Positions 43,110 to 55,200 of a DNA stretch of 64,000 nt are shown here, one piece after another (within the stretch, counting starts at the first letter, position 1; each line of letters begins with the position of its first letter). The notes below the pieces were generated by a model, which saw only the letters and a program-made list of their open reading frames with translations, made no database searches and was not told the DNA's origin. The position numbers were made by a program, and so were the translations under genes. The stretch comes from Bacteroidota bacterium (GTDB taxonomy: Bacteria; Bacteroidota; Bacteroidia; UBA4408): the NCBI GenBank assembly GCA_016721765.1, contig JADKHO010000001.1:1166001-1230000 (forward strand), given 5' to 3'.

Positions 43110-45830
43110 ATGAAAGCGCAGGGGGAAGGCATGGCTAATTGGATGAGGACGCTGTCCTTCCTGTTATCGCTATTCCTGATTCACCCATTTTCAACTAAAG
43201 CGCAAGTTAGTTCCTATTCCTTTTCACAATCGATTGGAACTTTTACAACGCTCACAGGGGGCAATTTGGTGCGTTCTAATGTTGGATGTCCGCCTGCATC
43301 CGATCAAAACTATCTCAATCAAGTAATTGGATTCAATTTTGTTTTTAAAGGTGCAACCTATACTTCTGTTGGAATTAACTCGAATGGATTTATTTGGTTT
43401 GGCACAGGTCAACCTTTGGTTTCAGAAACAAATCCTATTTCACACGGAACAAATCTTTCCGGATCGGGAATAATTGATGGTGTGGCTTCAGCGTTTGGGC
43501 GTGCATTAAAACCTAGGGTAATTGCACCTTGCGGTGAAATGCGTACCGAAGTAACCGGAGCTGTTGGAAGCAGGGTTTTTACCATTCAATTTTTAAATTG
43601 GAGAGGAACCTCACTGGGAGCTAACCCGGTGTATACCTTTCAAATTAAATTGACAGAGGGAACAAACGCAATTTCTTTTGTGTACGGAGCATTTACAATG
43701 AGTGGTGCAAGTCCGGGAACGTGTGAAGTTGGTTTAAGGGGTTCAGACAATACTGATTTTTCGAACAGAAATGTTTCAAGCGATTGGAATAGCAGTTCAG
43801 TTGGTGCATCAAATGCGGCGACATCCAGCATTTCAACCACTTGTTTTCCTCAAAGTGGATTAATGTATACTTGGACACCGCAATCTTTTACTCCTTGCAC
43901 CAATCCTCCGGTTGCAGGGACAACGCAATGCTTGCTCGATTCGGTTTGCCTTGGGGAGGCATTCAATCTAACCTTAACTGGAAATACTGCAGGTATGGGA
44001 CAAACCTATCAGTGGCAATCCTCTGCAGATAACATTAACTTTAGTGCAATTAACGGAGCAACTAATGCATCCCTTACCAGCACGCAAACTACCAAAATGT
44101 ATTATCGTTGTGAGTTGAGTTGTGGTGGAGCTTCGACGGTATCAGCAGCCAAACAGATTAAGCTAAAAAAATGGATAAATTGTTATTGCAATTCGGGCGC
44201 AACAAATGTGAATGATGATGATATTGGCAATGTAAGTTTTGCTTCTCATTCAAATGGAAGTGCAAATCCGGTAACAAATAATCCGGCTGCAACACATACG
44301 TACACCGATTATACAAACCTTCCGGCAATTACAGTAAGTCAAGGCAGCAATTACCCACTTTCGGTATCACAAATTAGTTATGGAACGTTTTATCCTTGTT
44401 GGGTCAATGTATTTATAGATTACAATCGTGATGGTGTTTTTGATGCCTATAGCGAGCGTGCTTTTAATGCACAAACCGATGCCGGTGCAGGAAATAATAC
44501 AGTAAGCGGCGCTGTTGAAATTCCTTTAAATTCAAGTATAGGATTTACCCGTATGCGGGTTGTTTTAATTGAGGGGGGTTCGGCTAATAATTCACCTTGC
44601 AGCGCATACTCCTGGGGCGAAACAGAGGACTATTTAGTAAATATTGTAGCACCACTTCCCATAAATGTGGGAGCTGTTGAGTTGGTTTCACCTCAACAAG
44701 GAAGTTGTTTTAGTAGTGCCGAACAAGTTGTTGTAAAGATTAAAAATTTTGGTTCTAACACGTTAAATTTTGCATCTAATCCGTTAACTCTTTCAAGTAA
44801 TGTAGTTGGCGTTAATCCAATAATATTTCCGGCAAAGCTTGTTAATTCAGGTACTCTGGCTCCCTTTACGAGTATGAATATTGTGGTTAGCAATTCATAT
44901 AACATGTCAACAACCGGCAATTACACTTTTTTAGCAAGTGCTTCTGTTGCCGGTGATGGGGATATCCAGAACGATGCAATGCCAGCTCAAAAGCGCAGTA
45001 CAACTGTTGCTGCAAGTTTGCCGCAATCGGTCAATTTTAGTGGATACTCAGGGAATAATTTGTCAAATACAGCAGTTGTTTGGCATGAGGCAACAGGAGC
45101 AATTCCAGGAGGTACTTCTTCGAATTGGGTTTCACAAAACAATTTAGGAGGAATTGGAAATGTATCTGCTCGAGTAAATTTATTTTCGAACACGGCATTC
45201 GAATGGATGATGAGTGATAATTTGAATATTGAGAATAACTCTAATTTGAAATTTTCAGTTGCAGTTACAAACTACAACTCCGTAAATCAAAGCGACACTA
45301 TGGGATCAGATGATGCCCTATTTGTAAAAATTTCGACTGATTGTGGAGCGACTTGGACGAACTTGATGACGCTTACTTCTTCGTCGGGATTAAATAATAT
45401 TCTTACACAAAAAACGATTTCGCTCTCTGCGTATTCCGGACAAGAAGTGAAGATTGCATTTGTTGCATGTGATGGAAGTATTGATAATACAAACGATTAC
45501 GATTTACACCTTGATGATATTGTTATTTCCTCCATTAATATTACCGCAGTGAAAAATGAAGAGGAGAGAAATTTGGAAATGAATGTTTATCCCAATCCTA
45601 CCGATGTAGGAAATATTAATGTTAGTGTGAAGGCTGGAAATCGAGAAGAATTCTTAATTGTATTATTAGATATTTTTGGGAATATGGTTTACTCAAAAGT
45701 TGTTATTACAAGTGATAATGGACAGGTTGCAAAGGCAATAAATCCGAACGCTGATTTACCCAAAGGTGTCTATTACGTGGTTGGTTATTTTTCCGATAAA
45801 TCAATCAGCAAAAAGCTTGTAATTGAATAA
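43110..45830 (+). CDS. T9SS cargo with GEVED and jelly-roll domains
   Basis: About 906 residues from ATG 43110; ATGs at 43131 and 43143 are alternatives and a TTG at 43089 is unlikely. Signal peptide WMRTLSFLLSLFLIHPFSTK, cleaved before AQVSS. Order: an N-terminal domain shared with the 19975-24084 protein (FSQSIGTFTTLTGG, GINSNGFIWFGTG); Ig-like domain (QTYQWQSSADN); one GEVED domain with loop IDYNRDGVFDAYSE and signature YSWGETEDYLVNI; a CARDB-like domain (INVGAVELVSPQQGSCFSSA); a cleaved-adhesin-type jelly-roll (SVNFSGYSGNNLSNT to DLHLDDIVISS); and a type A sorting domain (NVYPNPTDVGNINVSV to KLVIE). Probable surface adhesin. An AT-only 9-bp hairpin at 45831-45859 follows the stop and is at best a weak terminator. 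Confidence 0.9.
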   Translation: MKAQGEGMANWMRTLSFLLSLFLIHPFSTKAQVSSYSFSQSIGTFTTLTGGNLVRSNVGCPPASDQNYLNQVIGFNFVFKGATYTSVGINSNGFIWFGTGQPLVSETNPISHGTNLSGSGIIDGVASAFGRALKPRVIAPCGEMRTEVTGAVGSRVFTIQFLNWRGTSLGANPVYTFQIKLTEGTNAISFVYGAFTMSGASPGTCEVGLRGSDNTDFSNRNVSSDWNSSSVGASNAATSSISTTCFPQSGLMYTWTPQSFTPCTNPPVAGTTQCLLDSVCLGEAFNLTLTGNTAGMGQTYQWQSSADNINFSAINGATNASLTSTQTTKMYYRCELSCGGASTVSAAKQIKLKKWINCYCNSGATNVNDDDIGNVSFASHSNGSANPVTNNPAATHTYTDYTNLPAITVSQGSNYPLSVSQISYGTFYPCWVNVFIDYNRDGVFDAYSERAFNAQTDAGAGNNTVSGAVEIPLNSSIGFTRMRVVLIEGGSANNSPCSAYSWGETEDYLVNIVAPLPINVGAVELVSPQQGSCFSSAEQVVVKIKNFGSNTLNFASNPLTLSSNVVGVNPIIFPAKLVNSGTLAPFTSMNIVVSNSYNMSTTGNYTFLASASVAGDGDIQNDAMPAQKRSTTVAASLPQSVNFSGYSGNNLSNTAVVWHEATGAIPGGTSSNWVSQNNLGGIGNVSARVNLFSNTAFEWMMSDNLNIENNSNLKFSVAVTNYNSVNQSDTMGSDDALFVKISTDCGATWTNLMTLTSSSGLNNILTQKTISLSAYSGQEVKIAFVACDGSIDNTNDYDLHLDDIVISSINITAVKNEEERNLEMNVYPNPTDVGNINVSVKAGNREEFLIVLLDIFGNMVYSKVVITSDNGQVAKAINPNADLPKGVYYVVGYFSDKSISKKLVIE

Positions 45831-46210
45831 ATTATTTTAGATTTTGTTAATAAAATAATGTGTCTAAATTGATTTCTTCACAAACACTTCCATCCCTTTA
45901 AAATTAATACATCTCACCTTTTTAAAGTAAACGGTTAAGGAAATTAACAGTTGCATTTTCATAAGTTATTTTTTGAGTAAAATCTAACTTTTTTATAATG
46001 CTTAAACTTGTTAAGTATTTTTCGATTTCGTAATCATTTGAAATGAAATGTTATTGGAGCAAATAATTCGACATTTCATCGAAGAAGATTCGATTAAATA
46101 AAAATACTTGATAATTATCCTTGTTAAAAAAGCTTAAATTACTTAAACTTGTGAATCTTACCATTTTACAAAATAATATTAGTTAAAACTCGAAGTTCTT
46201 TTAAGTTTTA
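45831..46210 (+). other. Gene-free AT-rich leader of the giant adhesin gene
   Basis: No coding frame is seen in these 380 bp. Structure present: a weak AT-only hairpin after the upstream stop (45831-45859); the direct repeat CTTAAACTTGT at 46001-46011 and 46142-46152; the distant inverted repeat AAGTATTTTT (46013-46022) and AAAAATACTT (46100-46109); and ATCGAA/TTCGAT at 46078-46094. No convincing TAnnTTTG box was found. It probably contains the promoter and a folded 5' leader of the giant gene. Confidence 0.5.
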
Positions 46211-49200
46211 ATGGAAATACTTACGCGCAAAACATTTTATATGAGCTTGAAAATTACACGTCTACTACCGAAAACATTTCTACTTTTCAGCACCCTATTA
46301 TTTTTATCCACAAGAACCTTAGCGCAAATATGTGGTTTGCCTGGGTCTGATGGACCGGCAACGCCAAGTGCTAGCGTTAATACATATTTCCCTTCGGCAG
46401 TACCCGATTCGGTAGCTGCAGGAGCAAGCTCAATTGCATTGGGGGCAACAAGTGGAACTTCTATTACCGCAGGTGACTTGGTGTTAATTATCCAGATGCA
46501 AGGGGTTAGGATTAATACTTCAAATTTAAATTCCTATGGGGATGGTGTCGCGGGTATTCCGGGTGCTGGAAATTCTACTTCAGGTACAGATTATATTGCA
46601 GGAAAATATGAATATGGAATTGCAACAAATACAGTTACCGCTGCCGGAGGAACATTGAATTTGCAAAACCCATTAACCAATTATTATGTAAGCAAAAATG
46701 CAAGTACAGCTTCAGCACCCTATTATGGGAATTATAGATTTCAAGTAATTCGCGTACCACAATATTCAAGCGTAACACTTACCGGAAATATTACAACTCA
46801 GGCCTGGGATGGCGCCAAAGGTGGAGTATTTGCAATGGATGTTTCGGGGAATATGAATTTTGCAGGTTTTACAATCAGTGTAGCAGGCAGAGGATTTAGA
46901 GGAGGGGGAGGTAGACAATTGGGAGGAGCTGCCGGAACTTTTAATACGGATTATATTACCCTTGCAACTCAAAATGCCAATGGTTCTAAAGGGGAGGGTA
47001 TTGCTGGAACGCCAAGGTATTTAAACAATGCAGGAGCTTTATTGGATAACACAGTTGAAGGTTACCCATTGGGTAGCTATGGCCGAGGCGCTCCCGGAAA
47101 TGCCGGTGGAGGCGGAACAGATGGTAATCCAACCTCAAATGATCAAAACTCCGGTGGTGGTGGTGGCGGAAATTTTAGTGCTGGAGGTCGTGGGGGTAAC
47201 GCTTGGAATAATGCACCCATACCGGGTGGCGATGGCGGAGCAGCATTTGCATCTGTAGCGAATAGCCGATTAGTTATGGGTGGAGGTGCCGGAGCGGGCA
47301 CTTCAAATAATGGAACAGGTACACCAGGTTCAGGGTTTGCATCCAGCGGAGGTGCCGGAGGTGGGATTGTTATGTTGAGAACAGGTTCAGTGTCAGGAAC
47401 TGGAAATATAAATGCTGATGGAGTAGCTCCAGGTATGACTCCCAGCAATGATGCAAGTGGTGGGGGCGGTGCAGGAGGTTCAGTAATTTTTACAGCGGCA
47501 AATACTGCTGGATTAGCAAATATAACGGTGACAGCGCGTGGCGGTGATGGTGGTTCTAATACAGGTGGTGGTGCCGATCATGGTCCCGGCGGCGGCGGTG
47601 GCGGCGGCGTAATATATTCCAACGGTACAATTTCAGCAGGCTCATCAACTGCTCAAGGAACAAATGGAGTTACTTTTTCTGGAAACGTTTATGGTGCGCA
47701 AGCCAGTACAGTTGGATTTGCCAATTTTAGTGCATCAAATGATAACATTCCTAATGGTGTAAGTGGGTCAGCATGTTTGCCTGTACTTACAGTAACAAAA
47801 TCAACATCAACACCCGGACCAATTGACCCTTTAGCAAATGCTACCTACGAAATAGTGGTTTCAAATGCCGCAGGAGCCGGTGCTGCTGCAGGAGTAACAA
47901 TTTCTGATAATTTACCTACCCCCACTTCCGGTACCATAACATTTAATGGAACGAGTTCAGTTGTTCTTGGGGGCACCATACCGGCCACTCGTCCAAGTAC
48001 TACAAATCCAACAGTTGGCTCAACTGCTCCGGCTTGGGGTTCATTCACAATTCCCGGAGGGGCCAGTGTAACACTTACTTTTACAGCAGCATATTCAGCA
48101 TTGGTTAACAATGGATTGTTTCAAAATCCTGCAACAGTTTCGTTTACGGACCCTACCAGAACTGTAGGTAGTGCAACAGTAAGTCCGGGTGGAACTTATT
48201 CAGTTGGTGGAACCGTTGGCGGATCGAATTACAATTCTGCTTCCTCAAGTAATGAAGACGTTAGGGTTTGTAATAGTGCAGCTGCCGGCCCCGACCAAAC
48301 TTTAGGTCTTTGTGGAACTACAGCCACTTTAGCAGCAAATAATCCACAAATAGGAGCTGGTTTATGGACGATTATTGCCGGTGTGGGCGGAAGTGTAACC
48401 ACACCAAGTTCACCTACCTCAACATTTACAGGCGTTGCAGGTTCAAGCTATACACTTAGATGGACCATAACAGCTGGAGTTCCGTGCGGAACCACATTTG
48501 ATGATGTTTTAATTTCTTTCAGTTTAGGAGCAGCCGCAACAGCTTCAAATGCCGGTCCCGACCAAAGTGTATGTGCTGCAAGTGCTACATTGGCAGGAAA
48601 TACATCAGTTGGACATACCGGTTTATGGACAGTTGTTTCGGGTGTTGGAGGTTCATTTGTATCGAATACAACAAACAATACTACCTTTAATGGAACCGCA
48701 GGGGTATCTTATACTTTAAGATGGACATTAACAAGGACTGCTTCCGGTTGTACTTCTTCTGACGATGTTGTAATTAACTTAGTTGCTAATCCTTCTCCAG
48801 CTGCAAACGCAGGACCAGATCAGAGTGGAGCAACTTTGTGTGGATTGAGTGCTTCACTTGCCGGAAATACACCAACCATAGGCACTGGGACATGGAGTAT
48901 AATTAGTGGAGCTGGAGGTACTATTGCATCACTAAATTCGCCGACATCAACATTTAGCGGTTCATCTGCAACAGCATATACCTTAAGGTGGACTATTTCT
49001 AATGCACCCTGTGCGAGTTCAACTGATGATGTTGTTGTAACCTTTCCAACTCAACCCAATACAGCAAATGCAGGTCCTGACCAAACACGACCATGCAATG
49101 CGACTACTGCAACGCTTGCAGCAAATAGTCCAACAGGATCAAATACAGGGGCATGGTCCGTAATTTCCGGGACCGGCGGAAGTTTTTCATTAGCTACTAA

Positions 49201-52200
49201 TCCAAGTGCAACGTTTACCGGAACAGCAGGAAGAACTTATGTATTGAGATGGACAATTACCAGTACAACCTGTGGTACATCGACTGATGATGTTACCATT
49301 ATTCTACCCAATACTCCAACTGCCAATGCAGGCCCCGATCAAACAAACGGATTAACCTGTACAGTAACAACATTGACTTTGGCCGGTAACGTTCCTTCGG
49401 GATCTACCGGATTATGGACAATTGTAAGCGGGGCAGGTGGTTCTTTTGCGGATGCAACTGCTTATAATACAACCCTCACGGGAGTGTCGGGAACTGCTTA
49501 TGTGGTTAGATGGACTTTAACAAATGCTTGTGGGTCTAGCTCTGATGATGTTAATATAACTTTTAATGCACAGATAACGGCAAACGCCGGACCTGACCAA
49601 GCGAGTGTTTGTGGAACATCAGCTACTCTGGCTGCAAACAGTGCTTCACCTAAAACCGGAACATGGTCAATAATTGCCGGTGCGGGAGGTGCGGTAACTT
49701 CTGTGAATAGTGAAACGTCTACCTTCACTGGAACAGCCGGAACATCCTACACCTTAAGATGGAGTATAAATAACAGTCCTTGTTTTAACTCTCAGGATGA
49801 TGTAGCAATATCGTTTGCAACTGCGCCAACCACTTCCAATGCCGGACCAGACCAAACTGCAGCTGCAACTTGCGGGCTCACCAGTGTAACACTTGCGGCA
49901 AATAATCCAACCAGCGGAGTAGGAGCCTGGACAATAGTATCCGGAACCGGTGGTTCTTTTGCAAATGCGGCAGTAAGAAATACGACATTTTCGGGTACGG
50001 CCGGAAGTGCTTACACACTTCGTTGGACAATTTCAACAGGCTGTGCTTCCAGCACAGATGATGTGCTTATAACATTTAACCAAAACCCTACTACGTCTAA
50101 TGCCGGAAGCGATCAATCAAGTTGTTTAACAAGTGTTGTGCTTGGTGCGAATACACCCATAATTGGAACAGGTACTTGGAGTATAATTAGTGGAGCGGGT
50201 GGAAGCTTTAGCTTAAACACCAATCCAACAGCTACCTTTACCGGAACCGCGGGTGTTACCTATGTTTTACGTTGGACCATTGCAAACGCTCCCTGTACAG
50301 CAAGTACAGATGATGTAAGCATCGCGCTTTCAACAGGAATAACTGCTAACGCGGGGCCCGACCAGAATATTTGTGGAACAAATACAACGTTAGCCGCCAA
50401 TAATCCAACTCTTCCTTCTGTTGGTGCTTGGACAGTAATTAGCGGTGTTGGTGGTTCCTTTTCTAATGCATCCAGTGCCTCTTCTACTTTTACAGGAGCA
50501 GCCGGTACATCTTATACGTTAAGATGGACGGTGACCACACCTTCTTGTCCAACAGTTACAGATGACGTTGATATTAATTTTAATACGGCCCCAACAGCTT
50601 CAAATGCGGGCACTGACCAAAGTGTATGTTTATTAAATGTTGTTTTAGCTGCCAACACTCCTTTGGTAGGAACAGGAGCATGGAGTATTGTATCAGGTGC
50701 AGGTGGCAGTTTTGCCCTTGCCTCTAATCCAACAACAACTTTTACCGGAACTTCAAATACCAATTATGTTTTAAGGTGGACAATTACAAACGGTGGTTGC
50801 ACGAGCACAGATGATGTTGCCATTAATATACTTCAACTTGCTAATAATGCAAATGCTGGCACGGATATCACAACTGCTTGTGGTACTGTTACCACTGCTC
50901 TGAATGGCAATGGTCCAGGAGGAGGTCATACCGGGTTATGGACTATTGTTTCGGGTTCACCAGCAGGTTCTTTTTCTAATGCAACTTCCTCAAGCTCTAA
51001 TTATACAGGAACAAGTGGAGTTAGCTATGTTTTAAGATGGACCAGAACACGAACTTCTTCTGGATGTACCTCTTCCGATGATGTAAATGTTACTTTGGCT
51101 GCGAATCCTACAACAGCCAACGCTGGAGCAGATCAAACAGGGTTGTCAACTTGTGGATTAACAATTGTGGCTTTAACTGCCAACACTCCAACAATTGGTA
51201 CCGGAGCATGGTCTATTATTAGTGGCACCGGTGGGTCATTTGCAAATACCGCAAGCGCAACCTCAAATTTTAGTGGAACAGCAGGTACAACTTATGTTTT
51301 GCGCTGGACAATTTCTACCTTAACTTGTGGTAACTCAACCGATGATGTAACCATCACCTTCAACAATAATCCAACTACCGCGAATGCAGGAGCGGATCAA
51401 GTAAATCTTTGTGGCGTAACCAGTACAACACTTGCCGCAAACGCTCCAACAAATGGCACAGGAACATGGACAATCATCAGTGGAGTTGGCGGTTCATTTA
51501 GTTTAAATACCAATCCGGCAGCGACCTTCACAGGAACACTCGGAACCACTTATGTATTGAGATGGACGATTGCTAATGCACCTTGTACCAGTTCAACGGA
51601 TGATGTAACAATTACTTTTAATAATAATCCAACAACTTCAAATGCAGGAGCGGATCAAGTAAATCTTTGCGGAGTAACATCAACAACACTTGCAGCAAAC
51701 ACACCAACCATAGGAACAGGAACCTGGACTATTATAAGTGGCGTTGGAGGTTCATTTAGTTTAAACACCAATCCGGCAGCGACCTTCACAGGAACACTCG
51801 GAACAACTTATGTATTGAGATGGACAATCGCCAATGCACCTTGTACCAACAGCACAGATGATGTAACGATTACATTTAATAATAATCCAACCACATCAAA
51901 TGCAGGAGCGGATCAAGTAAATCTTTGCGGTGTAACCTCAACAACACTTGCAGCGAATACACCAACAAATGGCACAGGAACGTGGACCATAATAAGCGGA
52001 GTGGGAGGAAGCTTTGCACTTAACACAGATCCAGCTACCACTTTCACAGGAACACTTGGAACTACTTATGTTTTAAGATGGACAATCGCCAATGCACCTT
52101 GTACCAGTAGTACAGATGATGTAACAATTACTTTTAATAATAATCCAACCACATCAAATGCAGGCGCAGATCAAGTAAATCTTTGTGGCGTAACCAGCAC

Positions 52201-55200
52201 AACACTTGCGGCAAACGCTCCAACAAATGGCACAGGAACCTGGACTATTATAAGTGGCGTTGGAGGTTCATTTAGTTTAAACACCAATCCTGCAGCGACC
52301 TTCACCGGAACACTCGGAACCACTTATGTATTAAGATGGACGATTGCCAATGCACCTTGTACAAATAGTACGGATGATGTAACTATTACATTTAATAATA
52401 ATCCAACCACCTCGAACGCAGGTGCAGATCAAATAAATCTTTGTGGCGTAACAAGCACAACACTTGCTGCCAACACACCGACAGTAGGAACTGGAACTTG
52501 GACAATCATATCTGGAGTTGGTGGTTCATTTAGTTTGAACACCAATCCGGCAGCAACCTTCACAGGAACACTTGGAACAACTTATGTATTGCGATGGACG
52601 ATTGCTAATGCACCTTGTACCAGCTCAACGGATGATGTAACCATCACCTTCAACAATAATCCAACAATAGCAAACGCAGGTGCAGATCAAACGAACCTTT
52701 GTGGCGTAACAAGTACCACACTTGCAGCAAATACCCCAACAGTAGGAACAGGAACTTGGTCAATCATATCTGGAGCAGGTGGAAGCTTTGCACTTAACAC
52801 AGATCCAGCTACCACTTTCACAGGAACACTTGGAACTACTTATGTATTAAGATGGACGATTGCCAATGCACCTTGTGCTAGCGGCACGGATGATGTAACG
52901 ATTACTTTCAATAATAATCCAACCACATCAAATGCAGGGGCAGATCAAGTAAATCTTTGTGGTGTAACATCAACAACACTTGCTGCAAACGCACCAACAA
53001 ATGGCACAGGAACATGGACTATTATAAGCGGAGTTGGTGGTTCATTTAGTTTAAATACCAATCCTGCAGCAACCTTCACAGGAACACTTGGAACAACATA
53101 TGTATTGAGATGGACGATTGCGAATGCACCTTGCACCAGTAGTACAGATGATGTAACAATTACTTTTAATAATAATCCAACCACATCAAATGCAGGCGCA
53201 GATCAAGTAAATCTTTGTGGCGTAACCAGCACAACACTTGCAGCAAACGCTCCAACAAATGGCACAGGAACATGGACTATTATAAGCGGAGTTGGTGGTT
53301 CATTTAGTTTAAATACCAACCCGGCAGCTACCTTCACAGGAACACTTGGAACTACTTATGTTTTAAGATGGACAATCGCCAATGCACCTTGCACCAGTAG
53401 TACAGATGATGTAACAATTACTTTTAATAATAATCCAACCACATCAAATGCAGGAGCGGATCAAACGAATCTTTGCGGTGTAACCTCAACAACACTTGCA
53501 GCGAATACACCAACAAATGGCACAGGAACGTGGACCATAATAAGCGGAGTGGGAGGAAGCTTTGCACTTAACACAGATCCAGCTACCACTTTCACAGGAA
53601 CACTTGGAACTACTTATGTTTTAAGATGGACAATCGCCAATGCACCTTGTACCAGTAGTACAGATGATGTAACAATTACTTTTAATAATAATCCAACCAC
53701 ATCAAATGCAGGCGCAGATCAAGTAAATCTTTGCGGAGTAACCAGCACAACACTTGCAGCAAATACACCAACAAATGGCACAGGAACGTGGACCATAATA
53801 AGCGGAGTTGGTGGTTCATTTAGTTTAAATACCAATCCTGCAGCAACCTTCACAGGAACACTTGGAACCACTTATGTATTAAGATGGACGATTGCCAATG
53901 CACCTTGTACTAGCAGCACGGATGATGTAACGATTACTTTCAATAATAATCCAACCACATCAAATGCAGGGGCAGATCAAGTAAATCTTTGTGGTGTAAC
54001 ATCAACAACACTTGCTGCAAACGCACCAACAAATGGCACAGGAACATGGACCATAATAAGTGGAGTTGGTGGTTCATTTAGTTTAAATACCAATCCTGCA
54101 GCAACCTTCACAGGAACACTTGGAACAACATATGTATTGAGATGGACGATTGCCAATGCACCTTGTACAAGTAGTACGGATGATGTAACGATTACATTTA
54201 ATAATAATCCAACAACATCCAATGCAGGCGCAGATCAAGTAAATCTTTGTGGCGTAACCAGCACAACACTTGCAGCAAACGCACCTACAAATGGCACAGG
54301 AACATGGACTATTATAAGCGGAGTTGGTGGTTCATTTAGTTTAAATACCAATCCTGCAGCGACCTTCACCGGAACACTCGGAACAACTTATGTATTGAGA
54401 TGGACAATCGCCAATGCACCTTGTACCAGTAGTACAGATGATGTAACAATTACTTTTAATAATAATCCAACCACATCAATTGCAGGAGCGGATCAATTAA
54501 ATCTTTGCGGAGTAACAAGTACAACACTTGCAGCTAACTCACCTACAGTAGGAACCGGAACTTGGACAATTATAAGCGGAGTTGGTGGTTCATTTAGTTT
54601 AAACACCAATCCTGCAGCGACCTTCACCGGAATACTCGGAACAACTTATGTATTAAGATGGACAATCGCCAATGCACCTTGTACCAGTAGTACAGATGAT
54701 GTAACAATTACTTTTAATAATAATCCAACCACATCAAATGCAGGAGCGGATCAAGTAAATCTTTGTGGCGTAACCAGCACAACACTTGCGGCAAACGCTC
54801 CAACAAATGGCACAGGAACATGGACAATCATTAGTGGAGTAGGCGGTTCATTTAGTTTAAACACCAATCCTGCAGCGACCTTTACCGGAACATTAGGAAC
54901 AACTTATGTATTGAGATGGACGATTGCTAATGCACCTTGTACCAGCTCAACGGATGATGTAACAATTACGTTTAATAATAATCCAACCACATCAAATGCA
55001 GGAGCAGACCAAACGAACCTTTGTGGAGTAACATCAACCGCACTTGCAGCCAACACACCGACAGTAGGAACTGGAACTTGGACAATCATATCTGGAGTTG
55101 GGGGTTCATTTAGTTTGAACACCAATCCGGCAGCAACCTTCACAGGAACACTTGGAACAACTTATGTATTGCGATGGACGATTGCTAATGCACCTTGTAC

